From Chelativorans sp. AA-79 (GTDB taxonomy: Bacteria > Pseudomonadota > Alphaproteobacteria > Rhizobiales > Rhizobiaceae), in contig NZ_CP120361.1 of assembly GCF_029457495.1 (NCBI RefSeq), positions 5,222,001-5,286,000 on the forward strand: a stretch of DNA of 64,000 nt. Reading direction: 5' to 3'. Of the stretch, positions 1-7,433 are shown piece by piece. The translations under genes were made by a program, and so were the position numbers. The notes below the pieces were generated by a model that made no database searches, had not been told where the DNA came from, and worked only from the letters and a program-made list of their open reading frames with translations. The first letter of the stretch is position 1; each line of letters starts with the position of its first letter.

Positions 1-534
1 GGCCTGAATCCGCATCGTGACAGGCTGTGCGTCATTCAGCTTTCGCCGGGGGACGGCACGGCGGACGTCGTCCAGATCGCGGCGGGGCAGCGGCGCGCGC
101 CAAACATCGTGGCGCTGTTGCGCAATCGGCGCGTCACGAAGCTGTTTCACTACGCCCGCTTCGACGTCGCCGTGCTCCACCATACGTTCGGCGTCATGGC
201 CGATCCGCTCTTCTGCACCAAGATCGCCTCACGGCTCACCCGCACCTACACGGACCGGCACGGGCTCAAGGATATCTGCTCCGAGCTCCTGGGTGTCAAC
301 ATCTCAAAAGCCCAGCAATCCTCGGACTGGGCGGCCGAGCAATTGACGCCCGAGCAGCTCGAATACGCTGCATCGGACGTGCTGTATCTTCACCGCCTTC
401 GCGAGGTGCTTGCCTACCGCCTCGAGCGCGACGGCCGGGTGCGCGAGGCGCAAGCTTGCTTCAAATTTCTGCCGACCCGGGCAAAGCTCGACCTCATGGG
501 TTGGGACGAGGAAGATATCTTCGCGCATAGTTGA
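1..534 (+). CDS. rnd: Ribonuclease D-like 3'-5' exonuclease, 5'-truncated by the window edge
   Basis: The reading frame is open from base 1 to the stop at 532-534, so the start lies upstream of the window; 177 residues are visible. The sequence begins inside the DEDD exonuclease fold and contains the segment LFHYARFDVAVLHH, with the conserved Asp of the Exo II region, and AASDVLYLHRL, the Exo III motif with the YxxxD-type ending. The missing part should carry the first DxE motif. Short alphaproteobacterial RNase D proteins lack the C-terminal HRDC domain, and this one ends soon after Exo III, which fits that form. The family trims the 3' ends of structured RNAs. The family is clear; the substrate is not known. 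Confidence 0.85.
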   Translation, partial: GLNPHRDRLCVIQLSPGDGTADVVQIAAGQRRAPNIVALLRNRRVTKLFHYARFDVAVLHHTFGVMADPLFCTKIASRLTRTYTDRHGLKDICSELLGVNISKAQQSSDWAAEQLTPEQLEYAASDVLYLHRLREVLAYRLERDGRVREAQACFKFLPTRAKLDLMGWDEEDIFAHS

Positions 535-599
535 GGAGTAAGCCGCGGTTCGCGGCGAAGGTCCTCGGCCGCGCAGGAGGGCGGAAGGAGGCGTTGCGG

Positions 600-972
600 C
601 TAACCGCCCGTGTTTCCGAACCAGATGCCGACAAGTGCCGCGAACGCCACCAGAACGAGGAAGCCGTTCACGAACACCAGGAGATGAGACGGGAGGCGCT
701 TAATCTCGTGGGGCGGTGGCGGCGGCCCCTGATTGATCTCGCGCCAGACCGCCGTGCCGAAGCAGAAGGCGCTGAACAGGACCAGGATGGTGCCGGTGGC
801 GACGATCAGAAAATCCGGAACCATGTCCTCCAGAAGGGCCTTGGCGCCGATGCCGCTCGCAAGCGCGGCGAGCCCGGTCCTCACCCAGGCCGCATAGGTG
901 CGCTCCGCGGCGAAGACCGTGCGGGTCCGCCGCTAGCTGGTTCCTGCGATCACGTGTCTCATCCTGCATCAT
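600..972 (-). pseudogene. DUF202 (YidH-like) small membrane protein with an apparent frameshift
   Basis: Reading the minus strand from 884 to 600 gives the body of a DUF202 protein: VRTGLAALASGIGAKALL, then two further hydrophobic stretches, ending GIWFGNTGG. The family N-terminus (AERTYAAW) continues upstream in the same frame to about 918, but a TAG at 933-935 follows with no good start codon between. The missing start is in another frame: ATG at 972 reads MMQDETRDRRNQLAAD, and this joins to RTVFAAERTYAAW if one base of the CCC run (minus strand; 923-925) is removed. The gene is therefore either inactivated by a +1 frameshift or carries a sequencing error. The function of this inner-membrane family is poorly known. 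Confidence 0.65.
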
Positions 973-1137
973 GGTGGCCAAACGTCGCAGTCCGGCCAGG
1001 GTTTCAGAAATTGTACGGGCCGCTGCCAGGCACGAGCGCAGTACGGCGGTTTCCGCAAAGGTGTAAGGACCTTTCAACCTCTGTTTACCTGCTGGCGATA
1101 GTTCCCCGGCAAACAATGACAAGTGAGGTTTGAGAGA

Positions 1138-1341
1138 ATGAGCGTCGAAGGGCTCCGATATGAATTTTTCCTCGATCCGACAGGGTTTTGGCTGGTTTGG
1201 GACCGGCTGACGGACCAGCCGGCCAGCTTTGGCCAGCAGGCGCTGATGGGTCTTTCCAGGGGAGAGGCCGAATCGGCTTGCCGGCTCATGAACAAGCTGC
1301 ACGACCGGCTCTCGAGGCGCACCGCGAAGGCAGCCGCCTGA
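1138..1341 (+). CDS. Small hypothetical protein (67 aa)
   Basis: A 67-residue protein beginning MSVEGLRYEFFLDPTGFWLV and ending with a basic, Ala-rich tail. I do not recognise a family. The ATG at 1138 is preferred because AAGTGAGG at 1121-1128 gives a usable Shine-Dalgarno at about 9 nt. A GTG at 1123 would add five residues but leave no ribosome-binding site. It has no signal peptide or membrane segment and is probably cytoplasmic. It stands alone, tail-to-tail with the guanidinium exporter gene on the other strand. Confidence 0.5.
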   Translation: MSVEGLRYEFFLDPTGFWLVWDRLTDQPASFGQQALMGLSRGEAESACRLMNKLHDRLSRRTAKAAA

Positions 1342-1353
1342 ACCCGGATTTCC

Positions 1354-1671
1354 TCAGGAACTTGCAACTTTCATGATAACCAGACCGGCGAGAATGAGGA
1401 TGGCGGCGATGAGCCTCGCCGGGGTTGCCGCCTCCCCGAGAACGGCAATGCCCATCACGAAAGCCCCAACCGCGCCGATGCCGGTCCAGACGGCATAGGC
1501 CGTGCCGAGGGGAAGCGACCGCATCGCAAGCGCGAGCAACGCCACGCTGGCAAGCATCGCAACCGCCATGATGATCGTCGGCATCATGCGGCTGAACCCG
1601 TCTGACTGCTTCATGTAGAAAGCCCAGACGATCTCCAGCAATCCCGCGCCGATCAGCAATATCCAAGCCAT
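1354..1671 (-). CDS. gdx: Guanidinium exporter Gdx (SugE subgroup of the SMR family)
   Basis: A 105-residue protein with four hydrophobic helices, the normal length for small multidrug resistance (SMR) dimers. Glu13 in AGLLEIVWAFYMK is the central proton/substrate-coupling residue. GTAYAVWTGIGAVGA is the signature of the SugE/Gdx subgroup rather than EmrE. Gdx proteins export guanidinium in exchange for protons across the inner membrane. The ATG at 1671 follows a strong AAGGAGGG (1677-1684, minus strand). Immediately upstream are two hairpins with ACGR loops, a pattern expected of a guanidine-II riboswitch. This context strongly supports guanidinium as the substrate over general drug export. 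Confidence 0.9.
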   Translation of the reverse strand: MAWILLIGAGLLEIVWAFYMKQSDGFSRMMPTIIMAVAMLASVALLALAMRSLPLGTAYAVWTGIGAVGAFVMGIAVLGEAATPARLIAAILILAGLVIMKVASS

Positions 1672-1692
1672 AACGGCCCTCCTTCTGCAAGG

Positions 1693-1741
1693 CCGGGCCG
1701 TCCCGGACGTTCCACCCGATTGGGCGAGGTCGTTGCCTCGC
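1693..1741 (-). promoter_or_regulatory. Candidate guanidine-II (mini-ykkC) riboswitch upstream of gdx
   Basis: On the minus strand the leader of gdx folds into two small hairpins. The proximal one (1693-1706) is CCGGG-ACGG-CCCGG: five G-C pairs closing an ACGR tetraloop. The distal one (1724-1741) is GCGAGG-CAACGA-CCTCGC: six pairs with ACGA at the 3' side of the loop but two extra loop bases. They are separated by 17 nt, and the proximal hairpin ends 8 nt before the Shine-Dalgarno of gdx. Paired ACGR hairpins in front of SugE-type SMR genes are the hallmark of guanidine-II riboswitches. The distal loop is not canonical, so the call is a candidate. Confidence 0.55.
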
Positions 1742-1953
1742 TTGCCAACCTATGTCGATTGAGGCCCGTTTCAAGAGGGCGCTTGGCGGGCATGACACCG
1801 GAAGAGCGCTGTGCAGCAACACTCCTGTGATCTGTACAATATGCTGAAAAAGCAAGGCTTTCCAAAAAGATGACATTAACGCCCCCTTAAATTGCGACGT
1901 TTAGCCTCCAGGGCGGGACGACGCCGCCTTTGGCGACAGGGAATTGTTGGGGA

Positions 1954-4113
1954 ATGGCAAAAGCCACTCGGAAAAGGCGTATAGAGCCGACCTTCGGCAC
2001 GCCCGCTTCGCGGCGTGCCGGCACGCTGTCGGTGACCGCCGCGGACCGCGTCGTGCCGCCGCAGCGAAGGCGGAAGAGCAAGAAGAAGGCCCGCCGGCGC
2101 CCGAGCCGCTCCCGGCGGGGCGGCGGTTTCGCCGGCTTTCTGAAAGGAGTCGTCTACTGGTCGATCGTTCTCGGCCTCTGGGCCGGCATCGCCGCGGTCG
2201 GTCTCGTAGCCTTCTATGGCGCGCAGATGCCGAGCCTGACCACCTGGGCCATTCCCGACCGGCCGCCGAATGTGAAGATCCTGGCGGTCGACGGCTCGCT
2301 GATCGCCAATCGCGGCATGACGGGCGGTGAGGCGATCGGGCTGCATGAAATGTCGCCCTATATCCCGCAGGCAGTGATCGCCATCGAGGACAGGCGATTC
2401 TATTCCCATTGGGGCGTCGATCCGATCGGGCTTGCCCGCGCGATGGCCGAGAACGTCGTGCAAGGCGAACTCAGCCAAGGCGGGTCCACCATCACCCAGC
2501 AGCTTGCCAAGAACCTCTATTTAAAGCCCGACCGTACGATCGAGCGTAAGGTGCAGGAAATGCTGCTCGCCATCTGGCTCGAGCAGAAATACACCAAGGA
2601 CCAGATTTTGGAGATGTACCTGAACCGCGTCTATTTCGGTTCCGGCGCTTATGGCGTGGAATCTGCCTCGCAGCGCTATTTCAACAAATCCGCGCGCGAT
2701 GTCACGCTTTCCGAGGCCGCCTTGCTTGCCGGTCTGCTGAAGGCCCCGTCGCGGCTCTCTCCCGCCCGCGATCCGCAGGCGGCCGAAGGGCGCGCGCAGG
2801 TGGTGCTCGCCGCCATGCGGCAAGAAGGCATGATCGGCGACAGCGAACTCACGGCGGCGATGAGTGCGCCCGCCACGCGCGCGGCGGCGTTCTGGACGGG
2901 TTCGGAACACTATGTGGCCGATCGCATCATGGAGGAACTGCCGGCCCTCGTGGGCACGGTCCAGCAGGATCTTGTCGTCAGGACGACGATCGACCTCCAT
3001 TTGCAGAGGGTTGCCGAGAAATCGATCCGCCGCCTGATCGACGAAGAAGGCAAGAAGCTGCGAGTCAGCCAGGGCGCACTGGTTTCGATCGACGGCTCAG
3101 GTGCCGTGCGCGCGATGGTCGGAGGATACGACTATGCCAACAGCCAGTTCGATCGCGCTTCCGAGGCGCGCCGGCAGCCTGGCTCCGCTTTCAAGCCCTT
3201 CGTCTATATGGCTGCGCTCGAACAGGGGCGTACGCCGCTCAGCGTGCGCAACGATGCACCCGTGAGGATCGGCAGGTGGCGGCCGGAAAATTATCGCGGC
3301 AAGTATTACGGCCAGGTCACGCTGGCCGAGGCGCTGGCGCGGTCCCTGAACTCGGTAGCGGCACAGCTCACGATGGAGGTGGGGCCGAAAGCGGTGGTCG
3401 AGGTGGCCCATCGCATGGGAATTGAATCGGACCTCAACGCCAACGCTTCCATCGCACTCGGCACGTCGGAAGTCACGCCGCTGGAGCTGACAGCCGCCTA
3501 TGTGCCCTTCGCCAATGGCGGCTTCCGGCCCGACGTGCATTTCATGCAGCGGGTGGCGACGGCCTCCGGCAAGGTGCTTTACGAGCACAACACCGGCCGC
3601 GTCCCGCGCGTGGCGAGTCCGGAGATCACCGGCATGATGAACTCGATGATGGCGGGCACGATCGAATACGGCAGCGGGCGTTCCGCCGCCTTCGGCTGGC
3701 CGGCGGCAGGCAAGACCGGCACCACGCAAGATTCGCGCGACGCCTGGTTTGTCGGCTACACCTCCAACCTGGTGACGGGTGTCTGGTTCGGCAATGACGA
3801 CAGCCGCCCCACAGAGGCCACGGGCAGTTCGATGCCGGCGCAGGCCTGGCGCGAATTCATGACCGCAGCTCATAAGGGCGTGCCGGTGGCGGGACTCCCC
3901 GGCAAGTGGCGGCCGGAACCTCAAACGGCCCGGCCCCTCCAGGCGTCGAACTCTGCACCGCAGAACGCCGTGGGGGACGACGTGCGGCCCGAGGCAATCC
4001 CGTCCTCGGCAGAGCGCGGCCGGATCGATGGCCGGCCGGTTCCCCCTGCGGATGTGGGTGGCCCGCCGCAGCGGCGCCATCTCTCCATTCTCGACGTCAT
4101 CCTTGGCAATTAG
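1954..4113 (+). CDS. Class A penicillin-binding protein (PBP1A family), bifunctional peptidoglycan synthase
   Basis: A 719-residue inner-membrane enzyme with a cytoplasmic Arg/Lys-rich tail (residues 1-60) and one membrane helix (about 64-89). The GT51 glycosyltransferase domain has EDRRFYSH at about 145 with the catalytic Glu, and QGGSTITQQ at about 175. The transpeptidase domain has SAFK at 411-414 (nucleophile Ser), SLNS at 464 and KTGTT at 587. It polymerises and crosslinks peptidoglycan in the periplasm. The C-terminal 60 residues are Pro/Arg-rich and probably disordered. ATG at 1954 is preferred over a TTG at 1930 because MAKATRKRR resembles the usual basic N-terminus. It is transcribed alone, divergently from gdx. 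Confidence 0.93.
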   Translation: MAKATRKRRIEPTFGTPASRRAGTLSVTAADRVVPPQRRRKSKKKARRRPSRSRRGGGFAGFLKGVVYWSIVLGLWAGIAAVGLVAFYGAQMPSLTTWAIPDRPPNVKILAVDGSLIANRGMTGGEAIGLHEMSPYIPQAVIAIEDRRFYSHWGVDPIGLARAMAENVVQGELSQGGSTITQQLAKNLYLKPDRTIERKVQEMLLAIWLEQKYTKDQILEMYLNRVYFGSGAYGVESASQRYFNKSARDVTLSEAALLAGLLKAPSRLSPARDPQAAEGRAQVVLAAMRQEGMIGDSELTAAMSAPATRAAAFWTGSEHYVADRIMEELPALVGTVQQDLVVRTTIDLHLQRVAEKSIRRLIDEEGKKLRVSQGALVSIDGSGAVRAMVGGYDYANSQFDRASEARRQPGSAFKPFVYMAALEQGRTPLSVRNDAPVRIGRWRPENYRGKYYGQVTLAEALARSLNSVAAQLTMEVGPKAVVEVAHRMGIESDLNANASIALGTSEVTPLELTAAYVPFANGGFRPDVHFMQRVATASGKVLYEHNTGRVPRVASPEITGMMNSMMAGTIEYGSGRSAAFGWPAAGKTGTTQDSRDAWFVGYTSNLVTGVWFGNDDSRPTEATGSSMPAQAWREFMTAAHKGVPVAGLPGKWRPEPQTARPLQASNSAPQNAVGDDVRPEAIPSSAERGRIDGRPVPPADVGGPPQRRHLSILDVILGN

Positions 4114-4176
4114 CTCCGACGCTATCGCTTTCGCCATGTTCAGGGCTTACATAGGCCGGGAAGCACGGAGGATGCG

Positions 4177-4926
4177 GTGAGCGAGACCGACAATCGAAAG
4201 ACCCTGGTCCTGACAGGCGCGAGCCGCGGCATCGGTCATGCGACGGTGAAGCGCTTCTCGCGCGAGGGCTGGCGAGTAATCACCTGCTCGCGGCATCCCT
4301 TCGCGGAAGACTGCCCTTGGCCGGCGGGGCCGGAGGACCACATTCAGCTCGACCTTTCCGACCAGGAGGGCGTGGGCATCGCGATCGGAGAGATCCGCCA
4401 TCGGCTCGCTGCAAATGGGGGCCGGCTCAACGCGCTGGTCAACAATGCCGCCATCTCGCCCAAGCTCGAAGGTGGCAAGCGCATGAACTCCATCGACACG
4501 CCCATGCATGTCTGGCGCGATGTCTTTCAGGTGAATTTCTTCGCGCCGATCATGCTGGCGCGCGGGCTCTTCAAGGAACTCGCCGCTGCCAAGGGCTCCA
4601 TCGTCAACGTCACATCCATCGTGGGCAGCCGTGTGCACCCGTTTGCCGGGACGGCCTATGCCACCTCCAAGGCCGCTCTGGTGGCGCTGACACGCGAGAT
4701 GGCCGCCGATTTCGGGCCGCACGGGATCCGCGTGAATGCGATTGCTCCGGGAGAGATCGAGACGTCGATCCTCTCGCCCGGCACCGACACGCTGGTGGAA
4801 TCCATCCCGCTTCGCCGCCTCGGCCAGACGTCCGAAGTCGCCGACACGATTTTCTTCCTCTGCTCCGAGCACGCCTCTTACGTGACCGGTGCCGAGATCC
4901 ACATCAATGGCGGGCAGCACGTCTGA
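4177..4926 (+). CDS. Short-chain dehydrogenase/reductase (SDR)
   Basis: A 249-residue classical SDR. It has the TGASRGIG cofactor-binding glycine motif near residue 14, NNAAIS, a catalytic Ser in VNVTSIVGS, and the YATSK active site. The C-terminal CSEHASYVTGAEIHINGG is typical of the family. GTG at 4177 is the start, with GGAGG at 4167-4171. The family uses NAD(P)H to reduce or oxidise alcohols and ketones; the substrate cannot be told from sequence. It follows the PBP gene by about 60 bp on the same strand, but nothing suggests a functional link. Confidence 0.88.
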   Translation: MSETDNRKTLVLTGASRGIGHATVKRFSREGWRVITCSRHPFAEDCPWPAGPEDHIQLDLSDQEGVGIAIGEIRHRLAANGGRLNALVNNAAISPKLEGGKRMNSIDTPMHVWRDVFQVNFFAPIMLARGLFKELAAAKGSIVNVTSIVGSRVHPFAGTAYATSKAALVALTREMAADFGPHGIRVNAIAPGEIETSILSPGTDTLVESIPLRRLGQTSEVADTIFFLCSEHASYVTGAEIHINGGQHV

Positions 4927-4947
4927 GCGCTGGCTGGCCGCCACGGC

Positions 4948-5439
4948 TCACCGTACGCGAGAGCCGCCCTGCAAGGGGAAGGTGGGTGCTCCGCCACCCG
5001 TCAACGCCTTTTCGATATCGAATACCGTGTGGTTGGTGAGCGTCTTGGGCACTTCTCCGGTCACCCGCGCGTCGACCTCCTTGTGCAGCGCCTTGCGTAA
5101 AGCGCCGAGCACGACTGGCGGTGCGACGAGCACGATTTTCTCGAACCGGCCTTTGTGAGCCATCTTGTATAGGCGTTCTGCGATCTCCTCTGCAAAACGC
5201 TCCTTCTCGATACGGTGCCAATCCGTTTCGGCGAAGCCACTCTTGTGCACGTTCGCGCCGTCGAAATAGCGGCCGGGCTGGTCGGTGCCCTGTTCGCGCG
5301 TGGGCGGGTTCTCGTCGCGCATCTCACGCACCACTTCGAGGTTGGGGTATTCGGCGTCGCCCTTGTTGTGCAGGAACAGCGCCTTCTCGCCATCCGCGAC
5401 GAGAACCCAGATGCCGTTTTGGAGCCGGATGCCGGCCAT
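4948..5439 (-). CDS. Host attachment-family protein (baeRF/Rof-like)
   Basis: A 163-residue cytoplasmic protein that I recognise as the family annotated as required for attachment to host cells. It has the opening GIWVLVADGEKALFL, a middle RYFDGANVHKSG and a C-terminal FEKIVLVAPPVVLGALRKAL segment. This fold resembles the central domain of archaeo-eukaryotic release factors, and its biochemical role in bacteria is not settled. The ATG at 5439 is chosen because GGAG lies 6 nt upstream; the ATG at 5451 has no clear ribosome-binding site. An EcfG-like promoter lies about 40 nt upstream, which would make this a general-stress gene. Confidence 0.8.
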   Translation of the reverse strand: MAGIRLQNGIWVLVADGEKALFLHNKGDAEYPNLEVVREMRDENPPTREQGTDQPGRYFDGANVHKSGFAETDWHRIEKERFAEEIAERLYKMAHKGRFEKIVLVAPPVVLGALRKALHKEVDARVTGEVPKTLTNHTVFDIEKALTGGGAPTFPLQGGSRVR

Positions 5440-5478
5440 TTCACTCTCCATGCTTGAAGTTCACTCGCTCATACACAA

Positions 5479-5504
5479 AACTCCCGGAGTGCGGGCGGCG
5501 TTCC
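5479..5504 (-). promoter_or_regulatory. EcfG-type general stress promoter candidate
   Basis: On the minus strand GGAAC (5500-5504) is followed after 17 nt by AGTT (5479-5482). The EcfG consensus is GGAAC-N16/17-cGTT, so only the weakly conserved first base of the -10 differs. It lies 28-40 nt upstream of the alternative starts of the host-attachment-family gene. Confidence 0.45.
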
Positions 5505-5668
5505 ACAATGGCGTGGCAACCCGGAAACACAGGGGGATGATTTTTCCTTCCGCAAGGTCGGGGGCGAAAAAGCGATTGCGCGCTGGATTGCAGCACGCGA
5601 CTGGGTTTCTTCTGAAATTTCGCACCCACGGGCACAATTCGACCCACTGATCAGGAGCAATCGCTTTC

Positions 5669-7111
5669 ATGGCTGGCGAAACGGCAAAGCTGAACGCATT
5701 CCCCGTTTTCATGCGGGTGGACGGACGTCGCGTCGTCATCATCGGCGGCGGCGAAGAAGCCTTGGCCAAAGCACGGCTGATGGCACAATCGGCTGCCGAG
5801 ATCCTGGTTGTCGCCGAAGCGCCGGAGCCGGCGCTCGTCAATTGGGGGGCCGCGAACGGGGTGACACTTGTCCGCGCCCCCTACGAGGCTGCTCATCTCG
5901 ATGGAGCCGCTCTCGCCTTCGCCGCCACCGGCGAGGAGCGGTCGGATCGCGCCGTTGTCGCGGATGCGCGCGCGCGGGCCATTCCCGCCAATGCCGTGGA
6001 CCGGCCCGAACTCTGCGATTTCTTCACGCCCGCGCTCGTCAACCGTGCCCCGGTCGCCGTGGCGATCGGCACGGAAGGGGCCGGCCCGGTGCTCGCCCAG
6101 ATGATTCGCGCCCGCATCGACCGGATGCTCTCGCCCTCGCTCGGGCGGCTCGCTGTTCTCGCGGCCTCTTACCGCGATGCGGTGGAGCGCCGCCTGGCCA
6201 AAGGTGTGGTGCGCCGCCGCTTCTGGAAAGCGTTCTTCACCGGCGGCCCGGCCCGTGCCATCGAGGCGGGTAACGCCCGACGCGCGGCCGAAGCAGCCGA
6301 GGCGCTGCTGCTGGCGCAGGGCGCCGAGCCCGGTCACGTAGCGCTGGTGGGTGCCGGCCCCGGTGCGGAAGATCTGCTTACATTGCGCGCCCAGCGGCTG
6401 CTCATGGAAGCCGACGTGATCGTGCATGACGCGCTGGTGCCGGAAGCTGTCGTCGCCATGGGGCGCCGCGATGCGGAACGCATCGCCGCCGGCAAGCGCA
6501 AGGGCTGCCATTCCAAGACTCAGGCCGAGATCAACGAACTCCTCGTTGCGCTCGGGCGCGCTGGCAAGCGTGTCGTGCGACTCAAGTCGGGCGATCCGCT
6601 GGTCTTCGGTCGCGCCGGGGAGGAAATGGCGGCGCTCAGGGATGCCGGCATCTCCTATGAGGTCGTGCCGGGCGTCACGGCCGCCTTCGCCGCGGCCGCC
6701 GACTTCGAGCTGCCGCTGACTTTGCGCGGCGTGGCCTCCTCGATGGTTTTCACGACCGGACACGACCTCAAGGGCGTCGCGTTACCGGATTGGGCGAAGC
6801 TTGCCATCGAAGGCGCGACTGTCGCCGTCTATATGGGCCGCTCGACCGCAGCCGAGGTCGCGGGTCGCCTTCGCGAAGCCGGTCTTTCCCGCGATACGGC
6901 CGTTGCCGTGGTCGAAAACGCAAGCCTCGGCAAGCGCCGCCTGTTCCACGGGACGCTTTCCGACCTGCCCGCTCTCGAGAAGCGTACGGATCTTGCCGGC
7001 CCGGTGCTCACTATCATCGGCGATGCGGTGGCCGGGGCCAATTTCACGCGTTCGGAGTCGCTCGCCGCCTGGCACGAGACCGGCGCGCGCATTCCGGCGC
7101 AGGAGGAGTAG
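5669..7111 (+). CDS. cysG: Siroheme synthase CysG
   Basis: A 480-residue fusion protein. Residues 1 to about 215 are the precorrin-2 dehydrogenase/ferrochelatase part, with a Rossmann GGGEEALAKA motif near residue 26. From about 222 the uroporphyrinogen-III C-methyltransferase part starts with VALVGAGPGAEDLLTL, followed by VVRLKSGDPLVFGR and the VVPGVTAA segment. It makes siroheme, the prosthetic group of the sulfite reductase encoded by cysI two genes downstream. It is the first gene of the sulfur operon; ATG at 5669 follows AGGAG at 5652-5656. About 210 bp of leader upstream contain no motif I can name. Confidence 0.95.
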   Translation: MAGETAKLNAFPVFMRVDGRRVVIIGGGEEALAKARLMAQSAAEILVVAEAPEPALVNWGAANGVTLVRAPYEAAHLDGAALAFAATGEERSDRAVVADARARAIPANAVDRPELCDFFTPALVNRAPVAVAIGTEGAGPVLAQMIRARIDRMLSPSLGRLAVLAASYRDAVERRLAKGVVRRRFWKAFFTGGPARAIEAGNARRAAEAAEALLLAQGAEPGHVALVGAGPGAEDLLTLRAQRLLMEADVIVHDALVPEAVVAMGRRDAERIAAGKRKGCHSKTQAEINELLVALGRAGKRVVRLKSGDPLVFGRAGEEMAALRDAGISYEVVPGVTAAFAAAADFELPLTLRGVASSMVFTTGHDLKGVALPDWAKLAIEGATVAVYMGRSTAAEVAGRLREAGLSRDTAVAVVENASLGKRRLFHGTLSDLPALEKRTDLAGPVLTIIGDAVAGANFTRSESLAAWHETGARIPAQEE

Positions 7112-7115
7112 AAAC

Positions 7116-7424
7116 ATGAAGCTCGTCGCCGCCAATCGCCTGATCGATGGTGTTGCCGTCTGGCTCGGCCCGGATGGCGGCTGGGTAGAGGATATCTCCG
7201 AGGCCGAGATCGCTCGCGACAAGGAAACGCAGGAGCGCCTGGAGCGAACCGGCCGCGAGGCGTTCGTCCGGAACGAAGTGCTGGACGTCGAACTCATCGA
7301 TGTCGAGATCGTGGACGGCACTGTTCGCCCGCTGAGGCTGCGTGAGCGCATCCGCGCTGCCGGCCCCTCCATCCACCCCGAGCTCGGAAAGCAGGCGAAG
7401 AAGCCTGCCGTCTCCCTGGTCTGA
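7116..7424 (+). CDS. DUF2849 family protein of the sulfite-reduction operon
   Basis: A 102-residue acidic protein, MKLVAANRLIDGVAVWL to the C-terminal SIHPELGKQAKK. The family sits almost always between cysG and cysI in rhizobial operons and has no known biochemical role. ATG at 7116 is preceded by AGGAGGAG at 7101-7108, which overlaps the end of cysG, so the two are translationally close. It is a cytoplasmic protein without recognised metal or cofactor motifs. A helper role in siroheme insertion or sulfite reductase assembly is a guess from context only. Confidence 0.85.
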   Translation: MKLVAANRLIDGVAVWLGPDGGWVEDISEAEIARDKETQERLERTGREAFVRNEVLDVELIDVEIVDGTVRPLRLRERIRAAGPSIHPELGKQAKKPAVSLV

Positions 7425-7433
7425 GGAAGAAGC

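Noticed and set aside
542..556. Short GC hairpin after the RNase D gene as a terminator
   Set aside because: Only six pairs and no T run on either strand.
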